From NCBI RefSeq assembly GCF_001995175.1, contig NZ_MUKN01000032.1, positions 1 to 45,720 on the forward strand: a stretch of DNA of 45,720 nucleotides. Reading direction: 5' to 3'. Shown piece after piece: positions 8,401 through 16,766 of the stretch. The notes beneath the pieces are model-generated. The model was not told where the DNA came from, searched no databases, and saw nothing but the letters and a program-made list of their open reading frames with translations. This DNA comes from Rathayibacter rhapontici (GTDB lineage Bacteria > Actinomycetota > Actinomycetes > Actinomycetales > Microbacteriaceae). Made by a program: the position numbers and the translations under genes. Each line of letters opens with the position of its first letter. The stretch's first letter is position 1.

Positions 8401-8949
8401 GGGGGCACGGTCGAGGGTGAGGTCCTCGATCTCGCGCACCTGAGCGACGTCCTTGCGGTTCGCGAGCACGCTCGCCTGCGCGGCGGTGAGGGTGGCCGAG
8501 AAGCCGTTGAGGGCCACCGTGTAGTGGTAGCCGATCCGCGCGTCGACGGCGGCGGCGACGGCGTCCTGGCGCTTCTCCAGGTGCTCGGCGTAGTCCTCCA
8601 CCGGAGCGGAGCGGGCCTGCAGCTGCGCACCGGCGTCCGGGGCGGTGCGGGCGAAGCGGGCGTCGGTGCCCTCGTACGTCGCGGCAGACGGCTCGACGAG
8701 GGTGACGACGTAGTCGCCGTCGTCGAAGCTCTGCAGCGACGAGAGGCCGCCGACGAGCGAGGCGCTCCCGATCACGGGGGCGGCGCTGGCGCCCGTGGCG
8801 GCGAAGGCGGCGGAGGCGGCGACGCCGAGGACGGCGAGACCCGCGAGGATCCGCCTCTCCGCGCGTCGGACTCTCGGTGGGTGGAAGGGCTGGATCGGCA
8901 AACGAAGTCCTCTACTCGCAGTCGCTGGGAACCGGATCGGTTCCCGCAT
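5425..8949 (-). CDS. Cell-wall-anchored S8 subtilisin-like protease, LPXTG
   Basis: A secreted 1174-residue protease. Residues ~25-57 are a signal peptide (Arg-rich n-region, then an Ala-rich core ending GASAAP). An I9-type propeptide follows (~79-185), then the S8 domain with catalytic Asp in VIDSG (~242), His in DGHGSHT (~335) and Ser in GTSMSSPHVAG (~662). A PA-type insert spans ~485-600. Behind it come an Fn3-like region (~765-855), a PPC-like beta domain (~905-1000), a Pro/Thr spacer with PTAEPTATP-type repeats (~1070-1125), and the sorting signal LPSTG (1133-1137) with a hydrophobic helix and basic tail. Sortase should therefore attach it to the wall. The start is uncertain: ATG 8949 has no good Shine-Dalgarno, while TTG 8901 has AGAGGA at a proper distance and gives a more standard signal peptide. 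Confidence 0.95.
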   Translation of the reverse strand: MREPIRFPATASRGLRLPIQPFHPPRVRRAERRILAGLAVLGVAASAAFAATGASAAPVIGSASLVGGLSSLQSFDDGDYVVTLVEPSAATYEGTDARFARTAPDAGAQLQARSAPVEDYAEHLEKRQDAVAAAVDARIGYHYTVALNGFSATLTAAQASVLANRKDVAQVREIEDLTLDRAPGAAQTAPLVMAEPGEGTPVLDTGQQRSTDFLGLEGEDGVWNAVGGVDAAGAGIVVGVIDSGIAPENPSFDGPPLATSPGAAPYTDGETITYRKSDGGEFVGACETGSDSSQQWDGDECSQKLIGARWFLGESEKVGSDDNPEFLSPRDADGHGSHTASTAAGNADVEASVDGYDYGTISGVAPAAKVAAYKVCWNGDVEGTDDDDFCSGPGILGAIEAAVKDGVDVINFSIGGGSATSTLTLYDEAFLNAAAAGVFVAASAGNSGPGDSTLDHASPWYTTVAASSIPSYTATATLGDGQAFVGGSISVHEDLEAPLVNSAAVVRSGTETPEICAPGTLDPEKVEGTVVACTAGTTARVSKSAEVERAGGVGMLLLNPTPNALHVDDHSVPTIQIDSQAYEAITEYASTDGATVELSEGNLTGAEIPVPQVAGFSSRGPAEADGSDVLKPDLTAPGVAILADSFNEEGDDPAFAFESGTSMSSPHVAGLAALILGVSPTASPSAVKSAMMTTAYDSVDQAGNPSTDVFAQGAGHVDPTAFLDPGLLYESGPTDWIAFLKGAGYVFDPDFAVDAIDPSDLNQPSIAIGSLAGTQTVTRTVTSTGPGAYTASIDMPGIDAVVSPQTLSFGAAGESAEYTVTFTTEDAELADFATGYLTWTSAEHEVRSPVAVRPVLLDAPFEVSGSGSTGSTTATITPGIDGALPLSPTGLARGVLAEDESAEDGHSGVLPAGETFVTSIEVPEGATFARFDLDAIDDTSDLDLYVELLDSEGEPVGEAVSATASADERVDLDSPDAGTYRVTADIYAVGSDDTVAFDLRSFVVTEEGGLGSLTTEPETVDAVLGEPTSYSVSWSDLAGPAQYLGRIAYAESGLATLVSVDVTEDVSPGPQPTATPTAEPTATPTAEPTATPAPTGAPEPTATPTAGPTAGPVPTSAPTSGPGLPGTGGPGHLPSTGFQGGLLGAAALALIGAGAVITGVRRRAVALREETAAE
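8928..8944. promoter_or_regulatory. Palindrome at the 5' end of the protease gene
   Basis: GGAACCG-GAT-CGGTTCC has two perfect 7-bp arms around a 3-nt centre. It lies inside the gene if translation starts at ATG 8949, but in the untranslated leader if it starts at TTG 8901, where it would make sense as an operator or leader hairpin. Function is unproven. Confidence 0.35.
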
Positions 8950-9027
8950 AGAAACGACCCTACGAACTCGATTGCCGGGCTCTGTTACGAACAGGTAACG
9001 AAGTACCCGGAAGGGTGACGCTTTCCG

Positions 9028-9054
9028 TTGGCACTCTCCGGGGTCGAGTGCTAA
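9028..9054 (+). promoter_or_regulatory. CIRCE operator (HrcA site)
   Basis: TTGGCACTC-N9-GAGTGCTAA differs from the CIRCE consensus TTAGCACTC-N9-GAGTGCTAA at a single base. CIRCE is bound by the heat-shock repressor HrcA. It spans the interval between the putative -35 and -10 of hsp20, so binding would block polymerase. Confidence 0.92.
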
Positions 9055-9057
9055 ATT
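9028..9057 (+). promoter_or_regulatory. Putative hsp20 promoter
   Basis: TTGGCA (9028-9033) as -35 and TAAATT (9052-9057) as -10 are 18 nt apart. Both hexamers overlap the CIRCE arms. The transcript would start just before or within the HAIR element, giving a leader of about 60 nt with GGAG at 9114-9117. Confidence 0.6.
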
Positions 9058-9064
9058 CGAGGCA

Positions 9065-9085
9065 GTTGAGTCGAGCCGACTCAAC
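9065..9085 (+). promoter_or_regulatory. HAIR-like operator (HspR site)
   Basis: GTTGAGT-N7-ACTCAAC matches the HspR inverted repeat CTTGAGT-N7-ACTCAAG at all but the outermost base pair, which is swapped symmetrically. It sits just downstream of the -10, at the expected transcription start. With the CIRCE element 10 bp upstream, the gene should answer to both HrcA and HspR. Confidence 0.85.
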
Positions 9086-9125
9086 TCGAGATTCATCCGT
9101 TGCCAGACCGAATGGAGTGATTCCC

Positions 9126-9566
9126 ATGGCCGTCACCTACGACCCCGTCCGCGAGCTCGACCGCTTCGCCTCCGCCCTCTTCGGCTCGGGCCAGGGCCCC
9201 CGCCGCATGCCGATCGACCTGTACCGGGACGGTGACCACTACGTGCTCACCGCCGATCTGCCGGGCATAGACCCCGGTTCCGTCGATGTGGACGTCGACG
9301 GGCAGCTGCTCACGATCCGCGCGCAGCGCACCGTCGCGAGCGGCGACGGAGTCACCTGGATCACCCGGGAGCGCCAGTCGGCCACCTTCGTGCGCCAGCT
9401 GAGCTTGGGCCAGGGCGTCGACACCGAGCGCATCTCGGCGTCGTACGACAACGGCGTGCTGTCGGTCACGATCCCGGTGTCCGAGAAGGCGCGCTCCCGC
9501 AAGATCGAGGTCGTCTCGACCTCGCACCCCGAGCAGGTGCAGCTGAGCGAGGCGCACTCGGAGTAG
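9126..9566 (+). CDS. Hsp20/alpha-crystallin family small heat-shock protein
   Basis: A 146-residue ATP-independent holdase that would bind unfolding proteins in oligomeric assemblies in the cytosol. After a short N-terminal arm (VTYDPVRELDRFASALFG), residues ~28-128 form the alpha-crystallin domain: MPIDLYRDGDHYVLTADLPG, then VDVDVDGQLLTIRAQR, then the conserved YDNGVLSVTIPVSEKA near its end. The C-terminal tail contains RKIEVV. The length is normal. ATG 9126 follows GGAG at 9114-9117. The CIRCE and HAIR operators upstream indicate strong heat induction under two repressors. A hairpin at 9579-9611 ends the unit, so it is monocistronic. Confidence 0.95.
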   Translation: MAVTYDPVRELDRFASALFGSGQGPRRMPIDLYRDGDHYVLTADLPGIDPGSVDVDVDGQLLTIRAQRTVASGDGVTWITRERQSATFVRQLSLGQGVDTERISASYDNGVLSVTIPVSEKARSRKIEVVSTSHPEQVQLSEAHSE

Positions 9567-9578
9567 CTCGGACCCTCC

Positions 9579-9611
9579 GGCGGGGCGGCCTGCGCGAGCG
9601 GCCGCCCCGCC
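9579..9611 (+). terminator. Hairpin terminator of hsp20
   Basis: A perfect 12-bp GC stem (GGCGGGGCGGCC paired with GGCCGCCCCGCC) encloses a 9-nt loop and starts 12 nt after the hsp20 stop codon. No T-run follows, which is common in high-GC actinobacteria. Confidence 0.7.
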
Positions 9612-9633
9612 GTCACGTGCGGCGGCACCGCCG

Positions 9634-9639
9634 TACGCT
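9634..9639 (+). promoter_or_regulatory. Putative -10 of a leaderless LLM promoter
   Basis: TACGCT lies 6 nt before the ATG at 9646, with no Shine-Dalgarno. Confidence 0.4.
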
Positions 9640-9645
9640 GGCACC

Positions 9646-10601
9646 ATGCGTGCCACGACTCCCGACGCCGCCGTCGGACTCCTGCTCCCCCGCGACCTCC
9701 CCGCCTCGCAGGTCCTCCCCTATGCCCGCCGCGCCGAGGCCGCGGGCTTCGACGAACTCTGGGTCGTGGAGGACCTCGGCTTCCGCGGCGGCATCGCCCA
9801 GGCCGCGGCCGTCCTCGCCGCGACCGAGCGGATCGTCGTGGGCATCGGCATCCTGCCCGCAGCGGCCCGCACCGCCGCCTTCACCGCGATGGAGCTCGGC
9901 ACGCTCGCCGAGCTCTTCCCCGGCCGCGTCCACGCCGGCATCGGGCACGGCATGCCGCACTGGATGCGCGGACTGCGCATCTGGCCGGCCAGCCCGCTCA
10001 CGCTCCTCGAGGAGCAGTTCGACGCCGTCCGCTCGCTGCTCTCGGGCGAGGAGACGACGCGCGACGGCCGCTACGTCGCGGTCGACTCGCTCCGCCTCGA
10101 GACCCCGCCGGCGGTCCTCCCGCCACTGCTCGCCGCGTCCGCGGCCCCCGCTCGCTCGAGCTCGCGGGCCGCATCGCCGACGGCGTGGTGCTCGCCGAGC
10201 CGGTGACCCCGGAGTACCTCGCCGCCGCCCGCGGGCACCTCGGCACGACGGGCCGCGTGGTCGCCTACAACGTGGCCGCCGTCGACGACGACGCCTCGGC
10301 GGCGCGCGACCTCGTCCGCCCGGGGCTGGAGTGGATCGGCGAGCCGGACTGGGCGCCGCACATCGACCCGCTGCCCTTCGCCGCGGAGTTCCGCGCCCTG
10401 CGGGAGCGGAGCATCGATCGGGCGGCCTTCGTGCGCGACCTGCCCGACGAGTGGGTCGATCAGCTGGCCGTCGTCGGCACTCCGTCGTCCGCCCGTGCGC
10501 GGATCGCGCAGCTCCACGACGCCGGCGCCGCGAGCGTCGTGCTCATGCCCTCGGGGCCGGATGCGATGGCGGCCCTGGATCGGCTCGCCCGCGTGCTCTG
10601 A
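9646..10601 (+). pseudogene. Luciferase-like (LLM) flavin/F420 oxidoreductase, frameshifted near 10138
   Basis: The product is a bacterial-luciferase-fold oxidoreductase using FMN or F420. The N-terminal two-thirds read normally (VGLLLPRDLPASQVLPYARR; GFDELWVVEDLGFRGG; HAGIGHGMPHWMRG). After PPLLAAS the frame is wrong until a stop near 10206. The expected continuation (RGPRSLELAGRIADGVVLAE) lies one frame over and runs through PVTPEYLAAARGHLG to the stop at 10601. Adding one C at GCGTCCGCGG (~10138) restores a ~318-residue protein of usual length. It is monocistronic and converges on icd, with a strong terminator between. The substrate is unknown. Confidence 0.85.
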
Positions 10602-10626
10602 GCACGTCCGGACCCCGGGAACGCGG

Positions 10627-10660
10627 TCGGCCCGCGGGATCCGAGGATCCTGCGGGCCGA
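10627..10660. terminator. Bidirectional terminator between the LLM gene and icd
   Basis: TCGGCCCGCGGGATCC and GGATCCTGCGGGCCGA pair over 16 positions with one G-T wobble around a 2-nt centre, so a few inner pairs must open. It lies 26 nt after the LLM stop and 23 nt from the icd stop, between convergent genes. Confidence 0.75.
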
Positions 10661-10682
10661 TGCGTGCTCTGCGAGCCGGAGG

Positions 10683-11900
10683 TCAGGCCGACATGCGGGC
10701 CTTGAGGTTCTCGTCGAGCGTCGCGAGGAACTCCTCGGTCGTCTGCCAGCCCTGGTCGGGGCCGACGAGCAGCGCGAGGTCCTTCGTCATCTTGCCGGAC
10801 TCGACCGTCTTGATGACGACGTCCTCGAGGGCCAGCGAGAAGTCGATGAGCTCCTGGTTGCCGTCGAGCTTGCCGCGGTGCGCGAGACCGCGCGTCCAGG
10901 CGTAGATCGAGGCGATCGGGTTCGTCGAGGTGGGCTTGCCCGCCTGGTGCTGGCGGTAGTGGCGCGTGACCGTGCCGTGCGCCGCCTCGGCCTCGACGAC
11001 GCTGCCGTCGGGCGTCGAGAGCACGGAGGTCATCAGGCCCAGCGAGCCGAAGCCCTGCGCCACGGTGTCGGACTGCACGTCGCCGTCGTAGTTCTTGCAG
11101 GCCCAGACGTAGCCGCCCTCCCACTTCATGGCCGAGGCGACCATGTCGTCGATGAGGCGGTGTTCGTAGGTGAGGCCGGCGGCGTCGAAGCGCTCCTTGA
11201 ACTCGGTCTGGAAGATCTCCTCGAAGATGTCCTTGAAGCGGCCGTCGTAGGCCTTCAGGATCGTGTTCTTCGTCGAGAGGTAGACCGGGTAGTTGCGGGT
11301 CAGGCCGTAGTTCAGCGACGAGCGCGCGAAGTCGCGGATCGACGCGTCCTGGTTGTACTGGACCTGCGCGATGCCGTCGTCGGGGGCCTTGTAGACCTCG
11401 AACTTCATCGGCTCGGAGCCGTCCTCGGGGGTGAACTCGACGGTGAGCGTGCCCTTCCCCTTGAAGACGAAGTCGGTGGCGCGGTACTGGTCGCCGAAAG
11501 CGTGGCGGCCGATGATGATCGGCTTGTTCCAGCCCGGCACCAGGCGCGGGATGTTCGAGATGATGATCGGCTCGCGGAAGATCACGCCGCCGAGGATGTT
11601 GCGGATGGTGCCGTTGGGCGACTTCCACATCTTCTTCAGGCCGAACTCCTCGACCCGCGCCTCGTCGGGCGTGATGGTCGCGCACTTGACGCCGACACCG
11701 TGCTTCTGGATGGCGTGCGCCGCGTCGATCGTGACCTGGTCGTCGGTCGCGTCGCGGTGCTCCATGCCGAGGTCGTAGTACTCGAGGTCCACGTCGAGGT
11801 ACGGGTGGATGAGGGTGTCCTTGATCTTCTGCCAGATGATCCGCGTCATCTCGTCGCCGTCGAGCTCGACGACGGTTCCCTCAACCTTGATCTTGGACAT
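10683..11900 (-). CDS. icd: NADP-dependent isocitrate dehydrogenase
   Basis: The enzyme oxidatively decarboxylates isocitrate to 2-oxoglutarate, reducing NADP+, in the TCA cycle. The 405-residue length and sequence fit the homodimeric enzyme of the eukaryote-like subfamily, not the larger monomeric type. Visible hallmarks are the N-terminal [20 protein letters not shown], the substrate-binding segment [13 protein letters not shown] and the family signature [21 protein letters not shown] later coenzyme-region element is [17 protein letters not shown]. The ATG at 11900 follows GGGAG and gives the standard [13 protein letters not shown]-terminus. The gene is monocistronic, divergent from the GNAT gene and ended by the bidirectional terminator at 10627-10660. 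Confidence 0.97.
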   Translation of the reverse strand: MSKIKVEGTVVELDGDEMTRIIWQKIKDTLIHPYLDVDLEYYDLGMEHRDATDDQVTIDAAHAIQKHGVGVKCATITPDEARVEEFGLKKMWKSPNGTIRNILGGVIFREPIIISNIPRLVPGWNKPIIIGRHAFGDQYRATDFVFKGKGTLTVEFTPEDGSEPMKFEVYKAPDDGIAQVQYNQDASIRDFARSSLNYGLTRNYPVYLSTKNTILKAYDGRFKDIFEEIFQTEFKERFDAAGLTYEHRLIDDMVASAMKWEGGYVWACKNYDGDVQSDTVAQGFGSLGLMTSVLSTPDGSVVEAEAAHGTVTRHYRQHQAGKPTSTNPIASIYAWTRGLAHRGKLDGNQELIDFSLALEDVVIKTVESGKMTKDLALLVGPDQGWQTTEEFLATLDENLKARMSA

Positions 11901-12088
11901 TGCTCTCCCATGGTCTCGTGAAGCGCCCCGCCTCTGCGCGGGACGGGCGGCTCTCGGCCGCGTCACACGGCCTCAGCCAGCTTACCCGAGGGGCCAACTG
12001 TCTCGACGTCGAGAGAGTTCCCGGGAGCGGCCGGGTCGCCTGACGACACCTCGTCCGCCCGGAGGATGCTGCCCGCCGACCGGCCCGC

Positions 12089-12094
12089 TAGATT
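12089..12094 (+). promoter_or_regulatory. Putative -10 of a leaderless GNAT promoter
   Basis: TAGATT, close to the TATAAT consensus, lies 6 nt before the ATG at 12101. No Shine-Dalgarno is present. Confidence 0.5.
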
Positions 12095-12100
12095 GACCGC

Positions 12101-12550
12101 ATGAGTGCACTGCGTCTGGAAGAGCTGTCGGCCTCGAACATCTCCGCCGTCAACGGCCTGAGCCTCAAACCCGGCCAGGAGCAGTTCGTCGCGCCGGTCT
12201 CGTACTCCGCGGCGGCAGCCGTGATCGATCCCGGCGCCGCCTGGCAGCGCGCGATCCTCGACGGGGACGAGCTCGTCGGATTCATCCACGCGCACTTCGA
12301 CGAGAACGCCGCGGAGGAGTTCCGCAGCTGCATCTGGCGCATCAACATCGACGCGGCGAAGCAGGGCCGCGGAGTCGGCACCTTCGCCGTCCGCGCGGCC
12401 GCCGACGAGGCGCGCAGCCGGGGCTTCGACACCCTCACCGTCATCTGGGAGTCCGGCGAGGACGGTCCCGACCAGTTCTTCCGCTGGGTCGGCTTCGAGG
12501 TCGTCGGCGAGACCCCGTACGGCGAGAACATCGGGGCTCTGACGCTCTGA
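12101..12550 (+). CDS. GNAT-family N-acetyltransferase (spermidine-acetyltransferase-like)
   Basis: A 149-residue acetyl-CoA-dependent N-acetyltransferase. The acetyl-CoA site is QGRGVGTFAVRAAADEAR at about residues 87-104, with the (Q/R)xxGxG/A loop preceded by the beta-4 strand IWRINIDAAK. The N-terminal LEELSASNISAVNGLSLKPG and the C-terminal FFRWVGFEVVGE resemble the diamine/spermidine acetyltransferase group, but the substrate is only a guess. A TAGATT hexamer 6 nt ahead of the ATG suggests a leaderless message. The downstream alkyltransferase-like frame begins at the stop codon, so the two probably form an operon. Confidence 0.9.
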   Translation: MSALRLEELSASNISAVNGLSLKPGQEQFVAPVSYSAAAAVIDPGAAWQRAILDGDELVGFIHAHFDENAAEEFRSCIWRINIDAAKQGRGVGTFAVRAAADEARSRGFDTLTVIWESGEDGPDQFFRWVGFEVVGETPYGENIGALTL

Positions 12551-12942
12551 CCCCTCGGGATCCTCGCGACGGGACGTCCGAGCGGATCGACTCCGAGCCC
12601 GAGGGCGCGCCCGACTTCGTCACGGCCGTTCTGACCGTCGTCGAGTCGATCCCGCCCGGCCGCGTCATGGCCTACGGAGACGTCGCCGCGGTCCTCGGGA
12701 CGCGCGCCGCCCGCGCGGTCGGCACCGTGATGGCCCGCTACGGCTCCGACACCGCGTGGTGGCGAGTCGTCCGCTCCGGCGGAGCCCCTCCGATCGGCCA
12801 CGAGGACCGCGCCCGGGTGGAGTACGAGCGGGAGGGCACCCCCCTGGTCGAGACGCCGACCGGCTACCGCGTCGACGTGCGGACCGCCCGCTGGAGCGGT
12901 CCGCACGCGGGCGCCTGGACCGACGAGCCCGCCGGCCCCTAG
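12547..12942 (+). CDS. Alkyltransferase-like (ATL/MGMT-fold) DNA-binding protein
   Basis: This is a relative of O6-methylguanine-DNA methyltransferase that lacks the acceptor Cys. The helix-turn-helix [20 protein letters not shown] includes the Arg that flips the damaged base. Where MGMT has PCHRVV this protein has AWWRVV, so Trp replaces Cys, as in ATLs that mark O6-alkylguanine for nucleotide excision repair. The only ATG in frame (12667) would cut off the first domain helix; the homologous residues [18 protein letters not shown] lie upstream. No ATG, GTG or TTG exists between there and the GNAT stop. A CTG at 12547 overlapping that stop (CTGA) is the only candidate, so the start is uncertain. 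The stop codon shares bases with that of the ABC gene opposite. Confidence 0.8.
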   Translation: MTPRDPRDGTSERIDSEPEGAPDFVTAVLTVVESIPPGRVMAYGDVAAVLGTRAARAVGTVMARYGSDTAWWRVVRSGGAPPIGHEDRARVEYEREGTPLVETPTGYRVDVRTARWSGPHAGAWTDEPAGP

Positions 12943-14741
12943 ACCAGCGAGTCCCGCCAGGCCGCGTGCAGCACGGCGAAGCGGCCCTCCCCCGCGATGA
13001 GGTCGGCAGGAGTCCCGTCCTCGACGATCCGCCCGTGCTCCATCACCAGCACGCGGTCGGCGATCGCGACCGTCGACAGCCGGTGCGCGATGATCACGGC
13101 GGTCCGGTCGGCGAGCAGCGTCTGCAGACCCTGCTGCACGAGCCGCTCGCTGGGGATGTCGAGCGAGGACGTCGCCTCGTCCAGGATGAGCACCGCCGGA
13201 TCCGCGAGGAACGCGCGCGCGAACGAGATCAGCTGGCGCTGCCCGGCCGAGACGCGGCCGCCGCGCTTGTTCACGTCGGTGTCGTAGCCGTCCGGCAGCG
13301 ACACGATGAACTCGTGCGCCCCGACCGCCTTCGCGGCGCCCACGATCTGGTCGTACGTGGCCGAGGGCCGGCCGATCGCGATGTTGTCGGCGACGGACCC
13401 CGAGAAGAGGTACGCCTCCTGCGTCACCATCACGATCGCCCGACGGAGGTCCTTCGGGTGCAGCTGTCGCAGATCGACGCCGTCGAGCGTCACCACTCCG
13501 TCGGTCGGGTCGTAGAAGCGCGAGAGCAGCTTCGCCAGCGTCGACTTCCCCGCCCCGGTCGATCCGACGAGGGCGATCGTCTGCCCCGCGGGGATGTCCA
13601 GGTCGAAACGCGGCAGGATCTCGCGATCCGCCGTGTACGCGAAGCGGACGCCCTCGAACCCGATGCGTCCGCGCGCCTCGTAGAGGTCGATCGGGCGCGC
13701 GGGGTCCGGCACGCTCGGCTCCTCCGCCAGGACGCCCGAGATCTTCTCGAGCGCCGCGGCGGCCGATTGGTAGGAGTTGTAGAACATCGCCATCTCCTCC
13801 ATCGGATCGAAGAAGCGGCGCGTGTAGAGCAGGACCGCCAGCAGGGCCCCGATCTCGAGCCCGCCGTCGAGAACGCGGATGCCGCCCAGCAGCAGGACGA
13901 CCGCGACGGTCACGTTCCCGATCAGCACGAGACCGGGATCGAAGGTCCCGAAGAGGGCGAACACGCGTTTGTAGGTGACGCGGTAGCGCTCGACCAGGTC
14001 TCCGAAGACCGACTCGTTGCGCTTCTCCGTGCGGAAGGCCTGCACGGCGCGGATGCCGGTCATCGTCTCGACGAACTGCACGATCAACCGCGACGACGCG
14101 ACCCGCGTGCCGCGGAACAGCGCCTGCGACCGCTTCTGGAACCAGCGGGTCAGGATCGCGAGCGGCACGAGAGCGCAGGCGAGCACGAGACCGCTCGGCG
14201 GATCGAGCGACACGAGCGCGATGGCCACGAAGCCCATGTAGAGCGCGCCCTGCACGAGCTGGTTGATGCCCGAGTCGAGCAGCTCGCGGATCGAGTCGAG
14301 GTCGCTCGTCTGCCGCGAGATGATGCGCCCCGAGGTGTAGTTCTCGTGGAACTCGAGGCTGAGCCTCTGCGTGTGCAGGAAGACCCGCTTGCGGAGGTCC
14401 AGGAGGATCGCCTGGCTCACCCGCGCCGACAGCACCGTGTACCAGGCGACCAGGAGGGCGCCGGTGAGCCCGGTCAGGATGTACGCGCCGACCGCCAGCA
14501 GCAGCGGGGTCGCGTCGCCGTCGAGGACCGCGGGCAGGCCGTTGTCGATGCCGGCCGCGATCAGCGCCGGCCCTGCGACCTGCGCCGCCGTGGAGACCAC
14601 GACCACCACCGCCGTCAGGATCAGGCGCACCCGCAGCGGACGCAGCAGCGATCCGAGGAGTCGCAGCGAGCGGCGGCGCATCGCCGCGGACTCCGCGCGC
14701 GTGAGGTCGTCGCGCTCCTCGAGGGAGCCGAGCGTGCTCAT
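12939..14741 (-). CDS. ABC exporter half-transporter (canonical ATP site subunit)
   Basis: A 600-residue type IV ABC exporter with six N-terminal TM helices (~40-330) fused to an ATPase domain (~358-595). Motifs: Walker [10 protein letters not shown] (393-401), Q-loop Gln in MVTQEAYLF (~441), signature VSAGQ (497-501), Walker B LILDE with catalytic Glu (~522), and switch His in IIAHRLST (~553). The signature deviates from LSGGQ, while Walker B and the Q-loop are intact. Its ATG overlaps the TGA of the upstream ABC gene (ATGA). Together they look like a heterodimeric multidrug or lipid exporter of the BmrCD/TM287-288 type. Substrate is unknown. Its stop codon overlaps that of the ATL gene on the other strand. 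Confidence 0.93.
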   Translation of the reverse strand: MSTLGSLEERDDLTRAESAAMRRRSLRLLGSLLRPLRVRLILTAVVVVVSTAAQVAGPALIAAGIDNGLPAVLDGDATPLLLAVGAYILTGLTGALLVAWYTVLSARVSQAILLDLRKRVFLHTQRLSLEFHENYTSGRIISRQTSDLDSIRELLDSGINQLVQGALYMGFVAIALVSLDPPSGLVLACALVPLAILTRWFQKRSQALFRGTRVASSRLIVQFVETMTGIRAVQAFRTEKRNESVFGDLVERYRVTYKRVFALFGTFDPGLVLIGNVTVAVVLLLGGIRVLDGGLEIGALLAVLLYTRRFFDPMEEMAMFYNSYQSAAAALEKISGVLAEEPSVPDPARPIDLYEARGRIGFEGVRFAYTADREILPRFDLDIPAGQTIALVGSTGAGKSTLAKLLSRFYDPTDGVVTLDGVDLRQLHPKDLRRAIVMVTQEAYLFSGSVADNIAIGRPSATYDQIVGAAKAVGAHEFIVSLPDGYDTDVNKRGGRVSAGQRQLISFARAFLADPAVLILDEATSSLDIPSERLVQQGLQTLLADRTAVIIAHRLSTVAIADRVLVMEHGRIVEDGTPADLIAGEGRFAVLHAAWRDSLV

Positions 14742-16612
14742 GAGGTCGTCTCCTGATCGATCGGGGCGGGCCGGGAGCCGACGCGCTCGGCGCCGGGGGC
14801 CCTGGACTGCTCGTCCTCCTCGAGGCTCGAGACGACGAAGCGGTAGTGGGGGCTCGTGGCCAGCAGCTCGCTGTGGGTGCCGACTGCGGTGACGCGCCCC
14901 TCCTCGAGGAGCGCGACGCGGTCGGCGAGCGCGACCGTGGACGGACGATGGGCGACGATCAGCGCGGTCGTGTCGCCGAGGACGCGGCGCAGGCCCGCCT
15001 CGACCCGGGCCTCGGTGTCGACGTCGAGCGCCGACAGCGGGTCGTCGAGCACCAGCACCGTCGGCCGCGCGGCGATCGCCCGGGCGAGGGCCAGCCGCTG
15101 ACGCTGGCCGCCCGAGAGGCTCATCCCCTCCTCGCCGACCGTGGTGTCGAGGCCGTCGGGGAGGGAGTGCACGAAGTCGGCCTGGGCGATCCCGAGCGCC
15201 TCGAGCAGCTCCTCCTCGCTCGCCTCGGGCCGCCCGAGGAGCACGTTCTCGCGCACCGACGTCGAGAAGAGGGTGGCGTCCTCGAAGGCCATGCCCACGT
15301 GGGAGCGGAGCTCCTCGCGGCGCAGGCGCCGCACGTCGACGCCGTCGATCTCGATCGAGCCGGCGGTCACGTCGTAGAGGCGGGGAAGGAGCGCGGTCAG
15401 CGTCGTCTTGCCCGATCCCGTCACTCCGACCAGCGCCATCGTCTCGCCCGGCTCGACCTCGAGGTCGACGCCGTCGAGGAGGTCGACGGTGCCGTCGGGC
15501 GCGTCCTGGTAGCGGAAGTGGACGTTCCGGAACACGACCCGGCCGCGCGGCCGGGCGATCGTCTCGGGCGACTCCGGGTCGGTGATCGTGTTGCGGCTGT
15601 CCATCACCTCGAAGTAGCGGTCGACGGCGGTGCGCGTGTCGAAGGTCATCGACAGGAGGAAGCCGATCGACTCCACCGGCCAGCGCAGCACCGTGGCGGT
15701 GGCGAAGAAGGCGAACAGCTCGCCGACGCTCAGCTGCCCGTCGGCCGCGAGCCACACTCCGCCGAGCAGGCACAGCGCGAACGCGACGTCGGGGACCAGG
15801 AGGAGGATCAGCCAGATCCCCGCGATGGCCTTGGCCTTCGCGATCTCGGTGCCGCGCAGCAGCTCCGCCTGGCCGGCGAAGCCCTCGAGGGCGTGCTTGC
15901 CGCGGCCGAACGCCTTCAGCACGCGGATGCCGTGCACCGACTGCTCGACGGTCGTCGCGAGATCCCCCGCCTGGTCCTGACTGCGACGGGCGATGCTCGA
16001 GTAGCGCTTCTCGAACAGGAAGCCGTAGATCCAGACGGGGATCGAGCAGACGATGAAGAGCACGCCGAGGATCGGGTTCCAGTACACGAGCACGCCGAAG
16101 CCGACGACGATCGTCAGAGCGTTCACGACGAGCAGCACGAAGCCGAAGGCGATCCAGCGGCGGATCAGGCTGAGGTCGCTCACGGCGCGGGACAGCAGCT
16201 GCCCGCTCTGCCAGCGGTCGTGGAACGAGACGGGCAGGTCCTGCAGGCGCTGGTAGAGCGCGGTGCGCATCCGGGCCTCGACCCGCGTGCTGGGCGTCAG
16301 CACCATCCTGCGGCGCAGGGCGATCGCGACGGCCTCGAGCACGCCGAGCCCGAGGACCAGCAGCACGGGTCCGATCAGCGGTCCGAGGTCACCGGAGCTC
16401 GCTCCCTCGGTGAGCGGCCCGTCGACGAGGCGCTGGAGGACGATCGGGATCGCCAGCGAGACGAGGCTCGCCACGAGGGCGACCACGATGCCGAGGCTGA
16501 GGCGCGGCAGGGTGTCGCCGACGAACGGCAGCAGGCGCAGCAGCACCTTCAGCGTGCTGGGGCGCTGGACGGTCGGGGACGACTGTGCGGACGGGGAGGA
16601 GGGTGCGGACAC
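14738..16612 (-). CDS. ABC exporter half-transporter (degenerate ATP site subunit)
   Basis: A 624-residue fused TMD-NBD exporter subunit starting at GTG 16612, with TM helices at ~35-330 and an NBD at ~357-595. Walker A is GVTGSGKTT (396-404) and the signature is a perfect LSGGQ (499-503). However, the Q-loop Gln is Glu (AFEDATLF, ~444) and the Walker B catalytic Glu is Asp (VLVLDD, ~524). The switch His is kept (VAHRPST, ~555). This is the mirror image of the partner's changes, so the pair should form one catalytic and one degenerate nucleotide site. It is first in a two-gene operon. The N-terminal ~20 residues and the C-terminal ~25 residues are polar tails. Confidence 0.93.
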   Translation of the reverse strand: MSAPSSPSAQSSPTVQRPSTLKVLLRLLPFVGDTLPRLSLGIVVALVASLVSLAIPIVLQRLVDGPLTEGASSGDLGPLIGPVLLVLGLGVLEAVAIALRRRMVLTPSTRVEARMRTALYQRLQDLPVSFHDRWQSGQLLSRAVSDLSLIRRWIAFGFVLLVVNALTIVVGFGVLVYWNPILGVLFIVCSIPVWIYGFLFEKRYSSIARRSQDQAGDLATTVEQSVHGIRVLKAFGRGKHALEGFAGQAELLRGTEIAKAKAIAGIWLILLLVPDVAFALCLLGGVWLAADGQLSVGELFAFFATATVLRWPVESIGFLLSMTFDTRTAVDRYFEVMDSRNTITDPESPETIARPRGRVVFRNVHFRYQDAPDGTVDLLDGVDLEVEPGETMALVGVTGSGKTTLTALLPRLYDVTAGSIEIDGVDVRRLRREELRSHVGMAFEDATLFSTSVRENVLLGRPEASEEELLEALGIAQADFVHSLPDGLDTTVGEEGMSLSGGQRQRLALARAIAARPTVLVLDDPLSALDVDTEARVEAGLRRVLGDTTALIVAHRPSTVALADRVALLEEGRVTAVGTHSELLATSPHYRFVVSSLEEDEQSRAPGAERVGSRPAPIDQETTS

Positions 16613-16766
16613 AGGAGTGCTTTCGCGGCGAGGAGCGGAGGGCGCTGTCGGGCGCCGGAGAGGACGAGTGCCGCGGAGTCCGGCTCCGGGCAGCCTTGAA
16701 GGCTATACCCGGCCTCGCGGAGGTGTCCACCCGGCGCCGGCGCGGATCCCCCGTTCGCGCCTGCGG

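Noticed and set aside
5554..9018. An 1154-codon open frame on the plus strand opposite the S8 protease
   Set aside because: The translation is Arg/Gly/Asp/Val-rich with no domain, and the minus strand encodes a full protease with all catalytic motifs. Long antisense frames are expected in ~70% G+C DNA.
12756..14756. A 666-codon plus-strand frame opposite the ABC transporter
   Set aside because: It runs antisense to a complete ABC exporter gene, and its composition is dominated by Arg, Asp, His and Glu.
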